Assembly: GCA_965224225.1 (NCBI GenBank)
Contig: CBDCZF010000029.1
Coordinates: 434,001 to 498,000, forward strand
Direction: 5' to 3'
DNA from: CAJQQK01 sp965224225
GTDB lineage: Bacteria; Pseudomonadota; Alphaproteobacteria; Rhizobiales; Hyphomicrobiaceae
Length of the DNA: 64,000 bases
Position numbers and translations under genes: made by a program
Shown: piece after piece, positions 34,685 to 42,855 of the stretch
How positions within the stretch are numbered: position 1 is the stretch's first letter
Layout: every line of letters starts with the position of its first letter
The notes under the pieces: generated by a model
What the model was told of the DNA's origin: nothing
The model's input: only the letters and a program-made list of their open reading frames with translations
The model's database searches: none

Positions 34685-35695
34685 TTACTGTTGGAACCAG
34701 TGATAGCGGGTCTCACCATTGACGCTGGTCGATGCGCGCACAGCAATCGGACAGCTGCCGTTGAAATCGAACTCTCGTTCCCGGAAGCGGTAGACGCCTT
34801 CCTGGGTCCCAGTGGCCAAGTCGATGACGCCTTCAGGTACACAGTCTACGGTGCCAGCCGGTATCGGGTCGGTGCCCGGGGCAGTCTGATAGCTCACCGA
34901 GACTTCTATGCTGTCCACGTCCGCAGGCATGATGCAGCCGCCGCGGACCTGGAGCTCGTCCCGGCTGCGTCCCTGCACCCGGCATTGGGCCCGCAGGATC
35001 GATGGCCTCGGTTCGAGGAACTTGTAGGCGCCAGCGGCGCCGGTAATTTCAACCGAAAATGCATACAGAGCCGCATCGGTACCGATGTAACCGGCAGCAG
35101 CGGCCGGCAGATTGGCTGGAACGGACGATAGCTCAATGCCGAAGCCGGTGTCGCTGGTGATACTCTCCTGAAACTCGCCCAAGGGATGCGTGCCGTCAGC
35201 ATTGTAGAAACCGGCAGCCGGCTTGAGGGCGGACATTCTCGGATCTGTCAATTCGATAATCGGAATACCATTGACCGAACCATTGCCCGTGGTCAGGCCT
35301 ATTACGACATTCTCGGCAATCTCGACGAAAAGAGAGTCTGCAACATACAATCCGGGTTCAGTGTCGGTATCGCCGATCGCAATACAGGTCCCACCTCTAA
35401 ATCCAACCTTTTGCTCGCCGGTCACGGGGTTAACGCCAGAGTTGGGGAAAGATGTCGAATCGATGAGTTCCGAAACAGTAAGGGCTTTGGTTGGCGATGA
35501 AATAGCGGTTGTGCCAGAGATTACGACCGGAACGTTCCCGCAGACAACCTGATACCTGCCATCCAACCGCTGATCAATCGAGGAAATCGCCGCTTCAAGT
35601 TCGAATGGAGCCGCTTTCAATTCCATTGAGCCGGCCAAAGTGCCGATGCTGACAGCCAATGCGGCTGCAAAGCGATAGTTCATGTGCTTGTTCAT
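34685..35695 (-). CDS. Exported hypothetical protein
   Basis: 336 residues with a signal peptide (MNKHMNYRFAAALAVSIGTLAG). The mature part is rich in Gly, Thr, Ser and Val and contains six Cys, for example QVVCGNVPVV, GGTCIAIGD, RAQCRVQGR, GGCIMPAD, VDCVPEG and NGSCPIAV. It looks like a beta-rich secreted or outer-surface protein. I do not recognise a family. It probably forms a two-gene unit with the downstream exported protein. The 295 bases upstream are relatively AT-rich and gene-free. Confidence 0.6.
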   Translation of the reverse strand: MNKHMNYRFAAALAVSIGTLAGSMELKAAPFELEAAISSIDQRLDGRYQVVCGNVPVVISGTTAISSPTKALTVSELIDSTSFPNSGVNPVTGEQKVGFRGGTCIAIGDTDTEPGLYVADSLFVEIAENVVIGLTTGNGSVNGIPIIELTDPRMSALKPAAGFYNADGTHPLGEFQESITSDTGFGIELSSVPANLPAAAAGYIGTDAALYAFSVEITGAAGAYKFLEPRPSILRAQCRVQGRSRDELQVRGGCIMPADVDSIEVSVSYQTAPGTDPIPAGTVDCVPEGVIDLATGTQEGVYRFREREFDFNGSCPIAVRASTSVNGETRYHWFQQ

Positions 35696-35990
35696 CGATT
35701 AGTCCCAGTGGTCTGATGCACGCCGTCGGAATCATTCGCTGAGCGACGGGCTTTTAATAAAGGCCAGATAGAGGCGCGGGACTATGTGCTGGGAAGGTCA
35801 TATGTGGCAATTGAATCAATTTACATACAGTTAATCTCATTCGTTCCTGCATCGTCGGGGAAAGGCTCTTATTCGGGGTCTCAGCATGTTTTCGACAGTA
35901 ATTATGTGAATTTTTATCTCCCTGCCTCAGTATTGCATGTCATCAGATGCTGTTTGACGGGTCGGCGGCTGTGAGGGGGGAGCAAGCGAA

Positions 35991-36371
35991 ATGACAAGGA
36001 CGACACGAGATCGGCGCCAGTTCGGCCGCCGGCGCACGGCCATACATGCCATGATCGTCAACGACAAAGGTCATCGATCGGCCTGTATCGTGCGCAACAT
36101 CTCGATTGGTGGCGCGCTTCTCGAAATCGATAATCCGGCCTTGCTGCCCGCTTATTTCACGCTCCAGGTCGAAGCCGACGGGTTTGCAGCGGACTGCGAA
36201 ATCCGCCATCGCACGGAGCATGGTGTCGGCGTCTTTTTCACCGAGGTGCGCGTGGCCCGTAATGGCCGCGACACGCGTTACCTGGGGCCGCAGCCGATGC
36301 GGGCACCCAACAGTTTGCCGATTAACCAGGTGATTGATCGCTTGAACATCCAGCGGCTCAGTCAACGTTGA
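35991..36371 (+). CDS. PilZ domain protein
   Basis: 126 residues. The PilZ cyclic-di-GMP binding signature is present. An Arg cluster RRQFGRRRT lies at the N-terminus and the second motif appears as NISIGGALLEID (D/NxSxxG form). A beta-barrel-like core follows to about residue 95. Such proteins are c-di-GMP receptors in motility or polysaccharide control. No effector domain is attached. Spacing to the MTHFR gene is 112 bases. Confidence 0.85.
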   Translation: MTRTTRDRRQFGRRRTAIHAMIVNDKGHRSACIVRNISIGGALLEIDNPALLPAYFTLQVEADGFAADCEIRHRTEHGVGVFFTEVRVARNGRDTRYLGPQPMRAPNSLPINQVIDRLNIQRLSQR

Positions 36372-36483
36372 CCAATAAGCATCGCTGGCCGGCAGCGGCT
36401 TGATCAAATTATAGCCGCACCTGTGACTGTCGCTTTCCTCCGTAATTTGCCAAACTGCGGCCAAGGCCAGGGAGGGACATCGC

Positions 36484-37404
36484 ATGGTGAAATCAAGAGA
36501 GCAGGTGACGGCCGCCGGTCTACGCGAACGCCTCGAGGGCGGCAGTTTCGTGATGACCGGCGAAATCGTGCCACCGGTTTCCGGCGGCCAGGACGAACTG
36601 CTGACACTTGCCGCGCCGTTCAAGGGGCGCCTCGCCGGCCTCAACGTCACGGACGGCCCGGGTGCGCGGGTGCACATGTCGAGCGTTGCAGCATCCGCGA
36701 TTCTGGCGTGCAACGGTTTCAATCCAATCCTGCAGCTGACCTGCCGCGACCGCAACCGGATCGCGTTGCAATCCGAACTGCTCGGCGCTTCGGCGCTCGG
36801 CGTTCGCGATGTGCTGTTTTTGACCGGCGATGATCCCTCGGCCGGTGATCAGCCGGATGCAAAACCGGTGTTCGACGTCAAGTCCCACGATCTCCTGAAC
36901 TGGGCCCGGCAGATGCGCAGCGAAGGTACGTTGCCCTCCGGCAGGGAGATCGCCAGCGCGCCGGACTTTTTCTGCGGTGCCGCCGACGTGCCGACGGTGC
37001 CCGGCAAGGACTGGATGCCGGCCGAACTATTGCGCAAGGCCGACGCCGGTGCCAACTTCATCCAGACGCAGCTCTGCTACGATATCGAGATCGTCAGGGC
37101 CTACATCGGCGGCCTGCGCGATCATGGTCTGACGGAACGGCTACATATCCTGATCGGTACCGGGCCGCTGGCATCTGCGAGGTCGGCGCGTTGGATGAAC
37201 GACAATCTGTTCGGCGTGCGTGTGCCCGATTGGGTGATCGAGCGATTGGAGCGGGCGGACGATCCGAAACGGGAGGGGCGCGAAATCTGCGTCGCGTTCG
37301 TCAGCGAGCTGAAGGCAATACCGGACGTGCACGGCGTCCACCTGATGGCGCCCGGAAATATCGCAATGTTGCCGGGTCTGCTGGACGATCTTACAGATGC
37401 GTGA
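36484..37404 (+). CDS. Methylenetetrahydrofolate reductase family protein
   Basis: 306 residues. Conserved segments include FVMTGEIVPPVSGG, GLNVTDGPGARVHMSSVAAS, LQLTCRDRNRIALQSELLGA, VLFLTGDDP and GANFIQTQLCYDIEIV. The family reduces 5,10-methylenetetrahydrofolate using FAD, or belongs to related C1 metabolism. MetF itself usually begins differently, so this could be a divergent paralogue linked to a methyltransferase route. A conserved-looking small gene follows 39 bases later. Confidence 0.85.
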   Translation: MVKSREQVTAAGLRERLEGGSFVMTGEIVPPVSGGQDELLTLAAPFKGRLAGLNVTDGPGARVHMSSVAASAILACNGFNPILQLTCRDRNRIALQSELLGASALGVRDVLFLTGDDPSAGDQPDAKPVFDVKSHDLLNWARQMRSEGTLPSGREIASAPDFFCGAADVPTVPGKDWMPAELLRKADAGANFIQTQLCYDIEIVRAYIGGLRDHGLTERLHILIGTGPLASARSARWMNDNLFGVRVPDWVIERLERADDPKREGREICVAFVSELKAIPDVHGVHLMAPGNIAMLPGLLDDLTDA

Positions 37405-37443
37405 GTTTTAGCTGTTCCGGCTTGGCAACCTGACAATTGGACC

Positions 37444-37845
37444 ATGCAGCTTTCCAAAGCCCGATATATCGAGATCGACGGAACACGTGTTGCGCTGCTG
37501 GCCGCCGACGATGCGGAAGCGCGGGTCGCGCTCAAGGAATTGCGTCACAAGAAGAAGGAATTGCTGCATCACAAGCGCCGCCTGCGCCGCCGCCGCAAGG
37601 CGATCGAGCGATGGGAGGCGCAGGAGCAGCACACCGGAACCACGCCCGGCATGAGCCCGCTTGACTTCGTGGCACGATCACTCGGTGCGGTAGTGGCTGC
37701 GGTCAGCGGCTGGGACCCGTTTCCTGCCGCCGGCCTGCCGCTTTCACGTGAAGCCGTCGTGGAAGACCTCTACTGGCTCGACGAAGTGCTGCTCAACGTG
37801 AATGAAGCAATTCTGCATGTCGAAGGCAAGTTGATCGACAGTTGA
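37444..37845 (+). CDS. Conserved-looking hypothetical protein with basic coiled coil
   Basis: 133 residues. A strongly basic helix (KELRHKKKELLHHKRRLRRR) around residues 31-57 may form a coiled coil or bind nucleic acid. A C-terminal helical segment follows (EDLYWLDEVLLNVNEAILHV). I do not recognise a family. It probably shares a transcript with the MTHFR-family gene. Confidence 0.6.
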   Translation: MQLSKARYIEIDGTRVALLAADDAEARVALKELRHKKKELLHHKRRLRRRRKAIERWEAQEQHTGTTPGMSPLDFVARSLGAVVAAVSGWDPFPAAGLPLSREAVVEDLYWLDEVLLNVNEAILHVEGKLIDS

Positions 37846-37848
37846 ATT

Positions 37849-38078
37849 AGTTGATTTCGCTCACGGTGCTGTTCCTCGCTGCGCTCGGGCACCTCCGCGG
37901 GGGCGCGCCAAGGGCGCGGGTCGCGGTGCTCCCGGACATTGTCGTTAGCTTGCGGTGCTTAAACATGGTTTCGATCCGATTTATGCGGTGTCCGGGAGCG
38001 CATGCGACCCGGCCGGGAGGCCGCCCCCGCGGAGGTGCCCGAGCGCAGCGAGGAACAGCACCGTGAGCGAAATCAACT
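37849..38078. repeat. 230-bp element with 57-bp perfect inverted repeats
   Basis: 37849-37905 and 38022-38078 are exact reverse complements. A second inner pair (GCTCCCGGACA at 37928-37938 with 37989-37999, and CGGGTCGC at 37917-37924 with 38004-38011) continues the palindrome, leaving a loop of about 50 bases. The element fills the gap between a plus-strand gene and the convergent luxR. It could work as a bidirectional terminator. Confidence 0.8.
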
Positions 38079-38085
38079 GAACTCC

Positions 38086-38862
38086 CTAAACGTCGATCAG
38101 GCCTTGCACCAGCGCCATCGCAACGGCCTGGGTTCGGTTGCTGGCGCCGAGCTTGCGCAGGTTGTTCTTGAAGTGCACGTCGACCGTGTCGCTCTTGACG
38201 CCAAGGATGTCGGCAATTTCGGACGTCGTCTTGCCGCGAGCAGCCCAGCCGAGAACATCGCGCTCACGATCCGTCAGGACCTGGCCTGCGGCCACCGACC
38301 CCAGGGCATTCGATTGGCAACTCCGATCCGGCTTTTCCTGGCTCCGCACTGCAATGCATCTTTCGATGAAATAGATCATCAATAAATGCAATTCGCCGCG
38401 CTTTTCTGAAAGCAGGAATTGGAAGCGCTGGACGGGATCGCTCCAAAAAAACACGCTGGAGGCCGAATGCATGCGGCCGATGCGGTCGCGGAAATGGCAA
38501 GGCACGACCAGACCCTCGGTAAAGCCGAAGTCGGCAGCTGCCTCCATCAGGCGGCGCTGAGCAGGCTTCGGGCCGCGCCGGCTCCGGTAGGCAAATGCAT
38601 CGGCCCAGACAAAGGGCACGTTGGTGCGCCGCGCCTTGGCCACACACGGATCGACCGTAACGAAATCGTTGTCGATGTAGGTATCGATGAATCTCTCGGG
38701 ACTGGTGCCCAGATAGAACGGCAGCCGCGAGTGCGTATCGCCGGCATCCACGAAATCATAGGCACAAAATCCGTAGGTCTCGACAATCTTTTGCATCGTC
38801 GCTTTGAGCCCTTCGAGCGTGTCGCAGGCTTCAATGTCGGCAATCGCGTTTGAGACCTTCAT
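38086..38862 (-). CDS. LuxR-family quorum-sensing regulator
   Basis: 258 residues from ATG 38862; a TTG one codon upstream is also possible. The N-terminal autoinducer-binding domain includes conserved Asp71-Pro72 (TVDPCVAKA) and Trp86 (PFVWADAF). The C-terminal LuxR-type helix-turn-helix is LTDRERDVLGWAARGKTTSE followed by IADILGVKSDTVDVHFKNNL. It diverges from a luxI-type synthase over a short region with a lux-box-like palindrome, so it is very likely its cognate receptor. Confidence 0.93.
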   Translation of the reverse strand: MKVSNAIADIEACDTLEGLKATMQKIVETYGFCAYDFVDAGDTHSRLPFYLGTSPERFIDTYIDNDFVTVDPCVAKARRTNVPFVWADAFAYRSRRGPKPAQRRLMEAAADFGFTEGLVVPCHFRDRIGRMHSASSVFFWSDPVQRFQFLLSEKRGELHLLMIYFIERCIAVRSQEKPDRSCQSNALGSVAAGQVLTDRERDVLGWAARGKTTSEIADILGVKSDTVDVHFKNNLRKLGASNRTQAVAMALVQGLIDV

Positions 38863-38870
38863 CAAATACT

Positions 38871-38891
38871 ACCCAGATTCCGGTATTGGGT
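38871..38891. promoter_or_regulatory. Candidate lux box
   Basis: A dyad beginning ACCCAGATTC and ending TATTGGGT, 21 bases long, has outer arms ACCCA / TGGGT. It sits between the divergent luxR and luxI genes, 54 bases before the luxI start. Size and placement fit a LuxR operator, though the sequence differs from classical lux boxes. Confidence 0.45.
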
Positions 38892-38944
38892 GCCCTGCAA
38901 AGCGAACACATCAATCAACAGTTAGTCGCAGGCTGGAGATTGAT

Positions 38945-39604
38945 ATGCTCGATACCACTGAGACGCTTACCGCAACCTTCGGATCATCAGAAGACTTTCC
39001 GGATCGAACCGAGGCATTTTTTGAATTTCGCTACAATCTGTTCGTCAAAGCTCTCGGTTGGGATCTACAAACGTCAGATAGCCGCGAAACCGATCAGTTT
39101 GATCATATCGCTGCAGAATACTGCGTCGTCAGTGAGGATGACACCGTTATTGCGGGCTTCAGGGCGTGTCGAACGGATGCACCTTATCTTGCCGCCGACG
39201 TGTTTCCCCATCTGGCATCGACCAAGCCGTATCCTCGGCGCACTGATGTCTGGGAAATAAGCAGGTTCGGCATAGCTCCGCACCTGGCTGGAACCGACAT
39301 CGCGAAGATCAATTACAGCCTGATGATGCGGTTTGCCCAAAATCGCGGCGCGACAGTTTTGGTGGCGATTGCCGACCTGATCTACGAGCGCTACCTGCGC
39401 ACACTCGGCATCAAGACACGCCGATATGGCCCGCCCCAGATCATCGGAACCGATACCAAAGGCCGCGATTTGAAATGCGTGGCCGGCGAAATCCCTCTCC
39501 TGGACCAAGACCCGTCCCGACTGAGAAACCTCGTTTCGTACACAGAACACATGGAGCTGGAAGATGCAACACTGGTTCTCGGACGCCGCGCAATTTCAGC
39601 GTGA
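38945..39604 (+). CDS. Acyl-homoserine-lactone synthase (LuxI family)
   Basis: 219 residues from ATG 38945 behind CTGGAG. The invariant LuxI residues are present with correct spacing: Arg29, Phe33, Trp39, Asp50, Asp53, Arg73, Phe87, Glu104 and Arg107. It makes an N-acyl-homoserine lactone from SAM and acyl-ACP (or acyl-CoA). The last 41 bases overlap the start of the P450 gene, so the two are transcribed together. The acyl group cannot be read from the sequence. Confidence 0.94.
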   Translation: MLDTTETLTATFGSSEDFPDRTEAFFEFRYNLFVKALGWDLQTSDSRETDQFDHIAAEYCVVSEDDTVIAGFRACRTDAPYLAADVFPHLASTKPYPRRTDVWEISRFGIAPHLAGTDIAKINYSLMMRFAQNRGATVLVAIADLIYERYLRTLGIKTRRYGPPQIIGTDTKGRDLKCVAGEIPLLDQDPSRLRNLVSYTEHMELEDATLVLGRRAISA

Positions 39605-40850
39605 CCCGCTCGCCTTCTTCCTCGAGCGCGGCGAAACCACGGCCGGTCCCGTCGAACGGCTGCGCCTTGGTATGGTGCCGGTCTGGATGATCACGGACCC
39701 CGAGGTCGCCCGCGAAGTCCTCAAGGCCCCAGAAAAGGATTTCGACAAGGGCCGCTTCATTCATAAACTTAGGCCAATCGTCGGGCCGAGTTCGCTGACG
39801 ATCAGCGGGTCCGAGCATGCCCGCCGCCGACAAGCACTGCACGCCACGTTTGCCCGCTCCGGTGCGCTGCGCTTCGTGCCGAACATGGTTGGCGCGATCC
39901 GCTCGTTCGCCACCGACCTTTTGCGCCAGCGAGGATTCGACACACACCAGGCAACCTCGATGCTGATGCTGCGTACGATCTGCATCGTCATGTTCGGACG
40001 AAACGTGCTGACAGCCGGCGACGAGCAGGCATTGTTCCGCGCTGTCGGCATGGTCGAGGAGGATCTCGCCAACGAGATGTTCCGCGTTCTGCCGCAAACG
40101 CCCTGGGCAGCACGTGAGACCCAGCGCAAACGCCACGATGCGCAGCTCATTTTCGACCAGATCGTCGAGCGCGTGCTCGAACGCTGCGCCAAGGACTCAG
40201 CGGTTGGCGCCCTGGCCGAACTCGGCCTGGATGCACATGAAATGCGTGATGAGATCATCACCATGCTGCTCGCCGGCCATCACACCACCGCTTCGGCGGC
40301 GGCCTGGGTGCTCTACTACCTCGCCGAGCGGCCGGCCCTGGCCCAGGAAATCGCTCACGAAGCGCTCGCAATTACGGGCGATGACGGCGAACTCGACGTC
40401 AGCCGGCTGGCACGGGCCAACCTGTCGCTGTCGTTCGTGAAGGAAGTGCTGCGACTCTATCCATCGGCGCACTGGTTCTCGCGCGATGCAGTGCGCGATA
40501 TCGAACTCGGGGGTACCTCCATCCGCAAGGGTGATGCGATGCTGCTGGTGCCCTGGCTCTACCACCGATCGGCCAAGCACTGGGACCGCCCGCACGAGTT
40601 CGACCCGGACCGTTCGTTTTCAGGCAAGGCCTATCTACCGTTCGGTGCCGGCCCGCGCGCGTGTCTCGGCATGGGCGTGGCGCTGCTCGAGTTGCAGCTC
40701 CTGGCGCTTGAGATTTCGGCCAGTTTCGTCGCGGTTTGCGAGAATGCCCCGATCGGCGCACCGCTGCCATCGGTGACGCTGCAGCCGCCCGAAATCCGGC
40801 TCAGCCTGCAGCTGCGCGAACCGGCCAGAATGCTCGAGGCTGCCGAATGA
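39564..40850 (+). CDS. Cytochrome P450
   Basis: 428 residues. Motifs are complete: I-helix AGHHTT at 237-242, K-helix ExxR (Glu294-Arg297 in KEVLRLYP) and heme-binding FGAGPRACLG with Cys367. The ATG at 39564 has a GGAG 8 bases upstream inside luxI and overlaps it by 41 bases. No ferredoxin or reductase gene is nearby, so electrons must come from elsewhere. The coupling with luxI suggests it modifies the signal or is quorum-controlled; this is an inference. Confidence 0.93.
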   Translation: MQHWFSDAAQFQRDPLAFFLERGETTAGPVERLRLGMVPVWMITDPEVAREVLKAPEKDFDKGRFIHKLRPIVGPSSLTISGSEHARRRQALHATFARSGALRFVPNMVGAIRSFATDLLRQRGFDTHQATSMLMLRTICIVMFGRNVLTAGDEQALFRAVGMVEEDLANEMFRVLPQTPWAARETQRKRHDAQLIFDQIVERVLERCAKDSAVGALAELGLDAHEMRDEIITMLLAGHHTTASAAAWVLYYLAERPALAQEIAHEALAITGDDGELDVSRLARANLSLSFVKEVLRLYPSAHWFSRDAVRDIELGGTSIRKGDAMLLVPWLYHRSAKHWDRPHEFDPDRSFSGKAYLPFGAGPRACLGMGVALLELQLLALEISASFVAVCENAPIGAPLPSVTLQPPEIRLSLQLREPARMLEAAE

Positions 40851-40898
40851 TGCCGCCCCGCAGCCAATATGGCCAATCGACCTCGGGAGCAGGTGGTT

Positions 40899-41492
40899 GT
40901 GGAAATCAGCATGAACGTTAGGGCAAACATCCGTTCGCCTTGGGAGAGCCTCGCCTCGAGGATCAGGTCAGCGGCAACGCTTGAAGAACTCAGCCGGCGA
41001 TTTGCCGAAGCCCTGCAGCCTTTGGACATCGACCATGCCATCCTGATTGGCGTTCGCACCCCCGGAACGCCGGCCAGATTTCCGGCGCATTCGCTCTATC
41101 TGCCGTTCAGTCCGGTTTCTGCGGCGTTCGACGATGCAATCCGCAATGCCATCAACCAGGACCGCCATCCCGTCGCCAACCTCACAGGTGAGGAGTCTAC
41201 ACCTGAAAGCCTCGAATGGCTGGTCTGGGATACCCGTCTGGAGCCAATCATCGAGCAACTTATGCGCGTCTATCGCGACGAGGGATTGCGCTATGTCTAT
41301 GAAATACCACTAACATCGAGCCGCGGCCTCAATTTCGCACTGGAAGTAGCGCGCAGCTACTATCCGGTCAGCCCGGACGAACTGCTCGCCATGCAGGCGC
41401 TGGCCGGCCCGATTCCGGAGATGCTGCCGGATTTCGTCGTCGCTCCGTTCCAGACACGAGCCATTGACGACGACATCTACCGCGTCGTCTGA
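40899..41492 (+). CDS. LuxR-type ligand-binding-like protein without DNA-binding domain
   Basis: About 197 residues from GTG 40899 (GGAG upstream); ATG at 40869 or 40911 are alternatives. The predicted pattern resembles an autoinducer-binding domain: an N-terminal helix TLEELSRRFAEALQPLDIDH, a middle helix AFDDAIRNAINQDRHPV, then EGLRYVYEIPLTSSRGLNFA and a closing helix. It ends without a helix-turn-helix, and none is found in the next 230 bases in any frame. The similarity is weak and read by eye. It follows the P450 gene closely and belongs to the same island. Confidence 0.5.
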   Translation: MEISMNVRANIRSPWESLASRIRSAATLEELSRRFAEALQPLDIDHAILIGVRTPGTPARFPAHSLYLPFSPVSAAFDDAIRNAINQDRHPVANLTGEESTPESLEWLVWDTRLEPIIEQLMRVYRDEGLRYVYEIPLTSSRGLNFALEVARSYYPVSPDELLAMQALAGPIPEMLPDFVVAPFQTRAIDDDIYRVV

Positions 41493-41728
41493 AGCGCCCG
41501 CGTCTATCCAGATGGCGGGTTGTGGGCGGTGCGGCGCCTTATGACCTAACGACGGCCCAATACTTGCGATAAACTGTGCAAGGGTCGGTACCGATCAGGG
41601 CTGACAGGACGGATGTGTGGTTCCGTTCAGATCACATGGTGCGTTAGGGTGCCAGTGGCGATCGAGTGACGGCGACCTCCGGCCTGCAGCAGGCAGACCA
41701 CGGCTAATCGCAAGTTTCATGAGGCAGG

Positions 41729-42571
41729 ATGGCAAATCGGCTCCGTCAGATCGAGCAGCAGTTCGCAAACCCGACCCGGTTCATGGCATGGTCGCGCACG
41801 GCGATGTCGATTATCGCCGTGGCCGCAGCCCTATTGCTGGCAATTGGCCTCTACCAGGCGTTCTTCGTGGCGCCCGAGGATTATCAGCAAGGCCACACGG
41901 TCAAGATCATGTTCATCCATGTGCCGTCGGCCTGGTTGGCCATGATGACCTATGGAATCGTCGCGTTTTCGAGTTTCGGCTATCTCGTGTTTCGCCATCC
42001 CCTGGCCGACGTATCGGCCAAGGCAGCCGTACCGATTGGTGCAGCCTTTACGTTCATGGCGCTCGTCACGGGCTCGCTCTGGGGCAAGCCTATGTGGGGC
42101 ACTTACTGGGTCTGGGATGCCCGGCTCACCTCGGTGCTGATCCTGTTCTTCATGTTCCTCGGCCTAATGGCGCTGCGCTCATCGCTGGACGACGAACTGC
42201 TGGCCGGCAAGCTCACCGCCGTGCTTTCGATCGTTGGCGTCATCATCCTGCCCTTCATCAAGATTTCCGTCGAAGGCCTCTCGATACCGTGGCTCGGCAT
42301 TGAACTGCCAAGCTGGAATACGCTGCATCAGCCATCGAGCGTTATGCGCAGCGACGGCCCGAAGATCCACGCCTCGATCCTCTGGCCGTTGCTGATCTGC
42401 GCCTCGGGCTTCACGCTGATGTTCTTTGCCATGCACCTCAAGGCAATGCGCAACGAAATCAAGCGCCGCCGCCTGATGAGTTTGATGCAGGCCGAGGTCG
42501 CCCGCAGCCGGCAACGCGAGCAGAACCAGCCTTCACCAGTGGAGACGGCATCCCCGTCCTCGACATCGTAA
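41729..42571 (+). CDS. ccmC: Heme exporter / heme handling protein CcmC
   Basis: 280 residues with about six transmembrane helices. The periplasmic heme-handling WWD motif is visible as GTYWVWDARLTS, and IMFIHVPSAWLA and the second conserved His region (ELPSWNTLHQPSSV) are present. CcmC loads heme onto CcmE in cytochrome c maturation system I. A hydrophilic tail rich in Arg, Gln and Ser extends beyond the usual end. ccmD follows after 23 bases; ccmA, ccmB and ccmE are not in the window. Confidence 0.95.
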   Translation: MANRLRQIEQQFANPTRFMAWSRTAMSIIAVAAALLLAIGLYQAFFVAPEDYQQGHTVKIMFIHVPSAWLAMMTYGIVAFSSFGYLVFRHPLADVSAKAAVPIGAAFTFMALVTGSLWGKPMWGTYWVWDARLTSVLILFFMFLGLMALRSSLDDELLAGKLTAVLSIVGVIILPFIKISVEGLSIPWLGIELPSWNTLHQPSSVMRSDGPKIHASILWPLLICASGFTLMFFAMHLKAMRNEIKRRRLMSLMQAEVARSRQREQNQPSPVETASPSSTS

Positions 42572-42594
42572 TTCGGGATAAGGACTGAACCGCC

Positions 42595-42753
42595 ATGGAT
42601 CTCGGCCCCCATGCGACATTCATCTGGTCGGCCTATGGCGTGGTCGCTGTTGTGCTCGCCTTGCTGATCGTGTGGTTGATCGCCCAAGGGCGCTACTACG
42701 ACAAGCGACTGAGCGATTTGGAGGCTCGTGGTGTCAGGCGTCGTTCGCGTTGA
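42595..42753 (+). CDS. ccmD: Heme exporter protein CcmD
   Basis: 52 residues. It starts MDLGPHATFIWSAYGV, has one transmembrane helix (VVAVVLALLIVWLIA) and a basic tail (DKRLSDLEARGVRRRSR). The pattern and position directly after ccmC identify CcmD, a small protein of the CcmABCD heme-release complex. Confidence 0.9.
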   Translation: MDLGPHATFIWSAYGVVAVVLALLIVWLIAQGRYYDKRLSDLEARGVRRRSR

Positions 42754-42855
42754 TGCGAGACGGTCGACCACAGGTTCCATCAGCGCAACGGGGCCCGGCA
42801 GCGACTGGGCAACACCAATCCCATTACCTGATCGTTTGCTTGGGCGACCGTGAAC

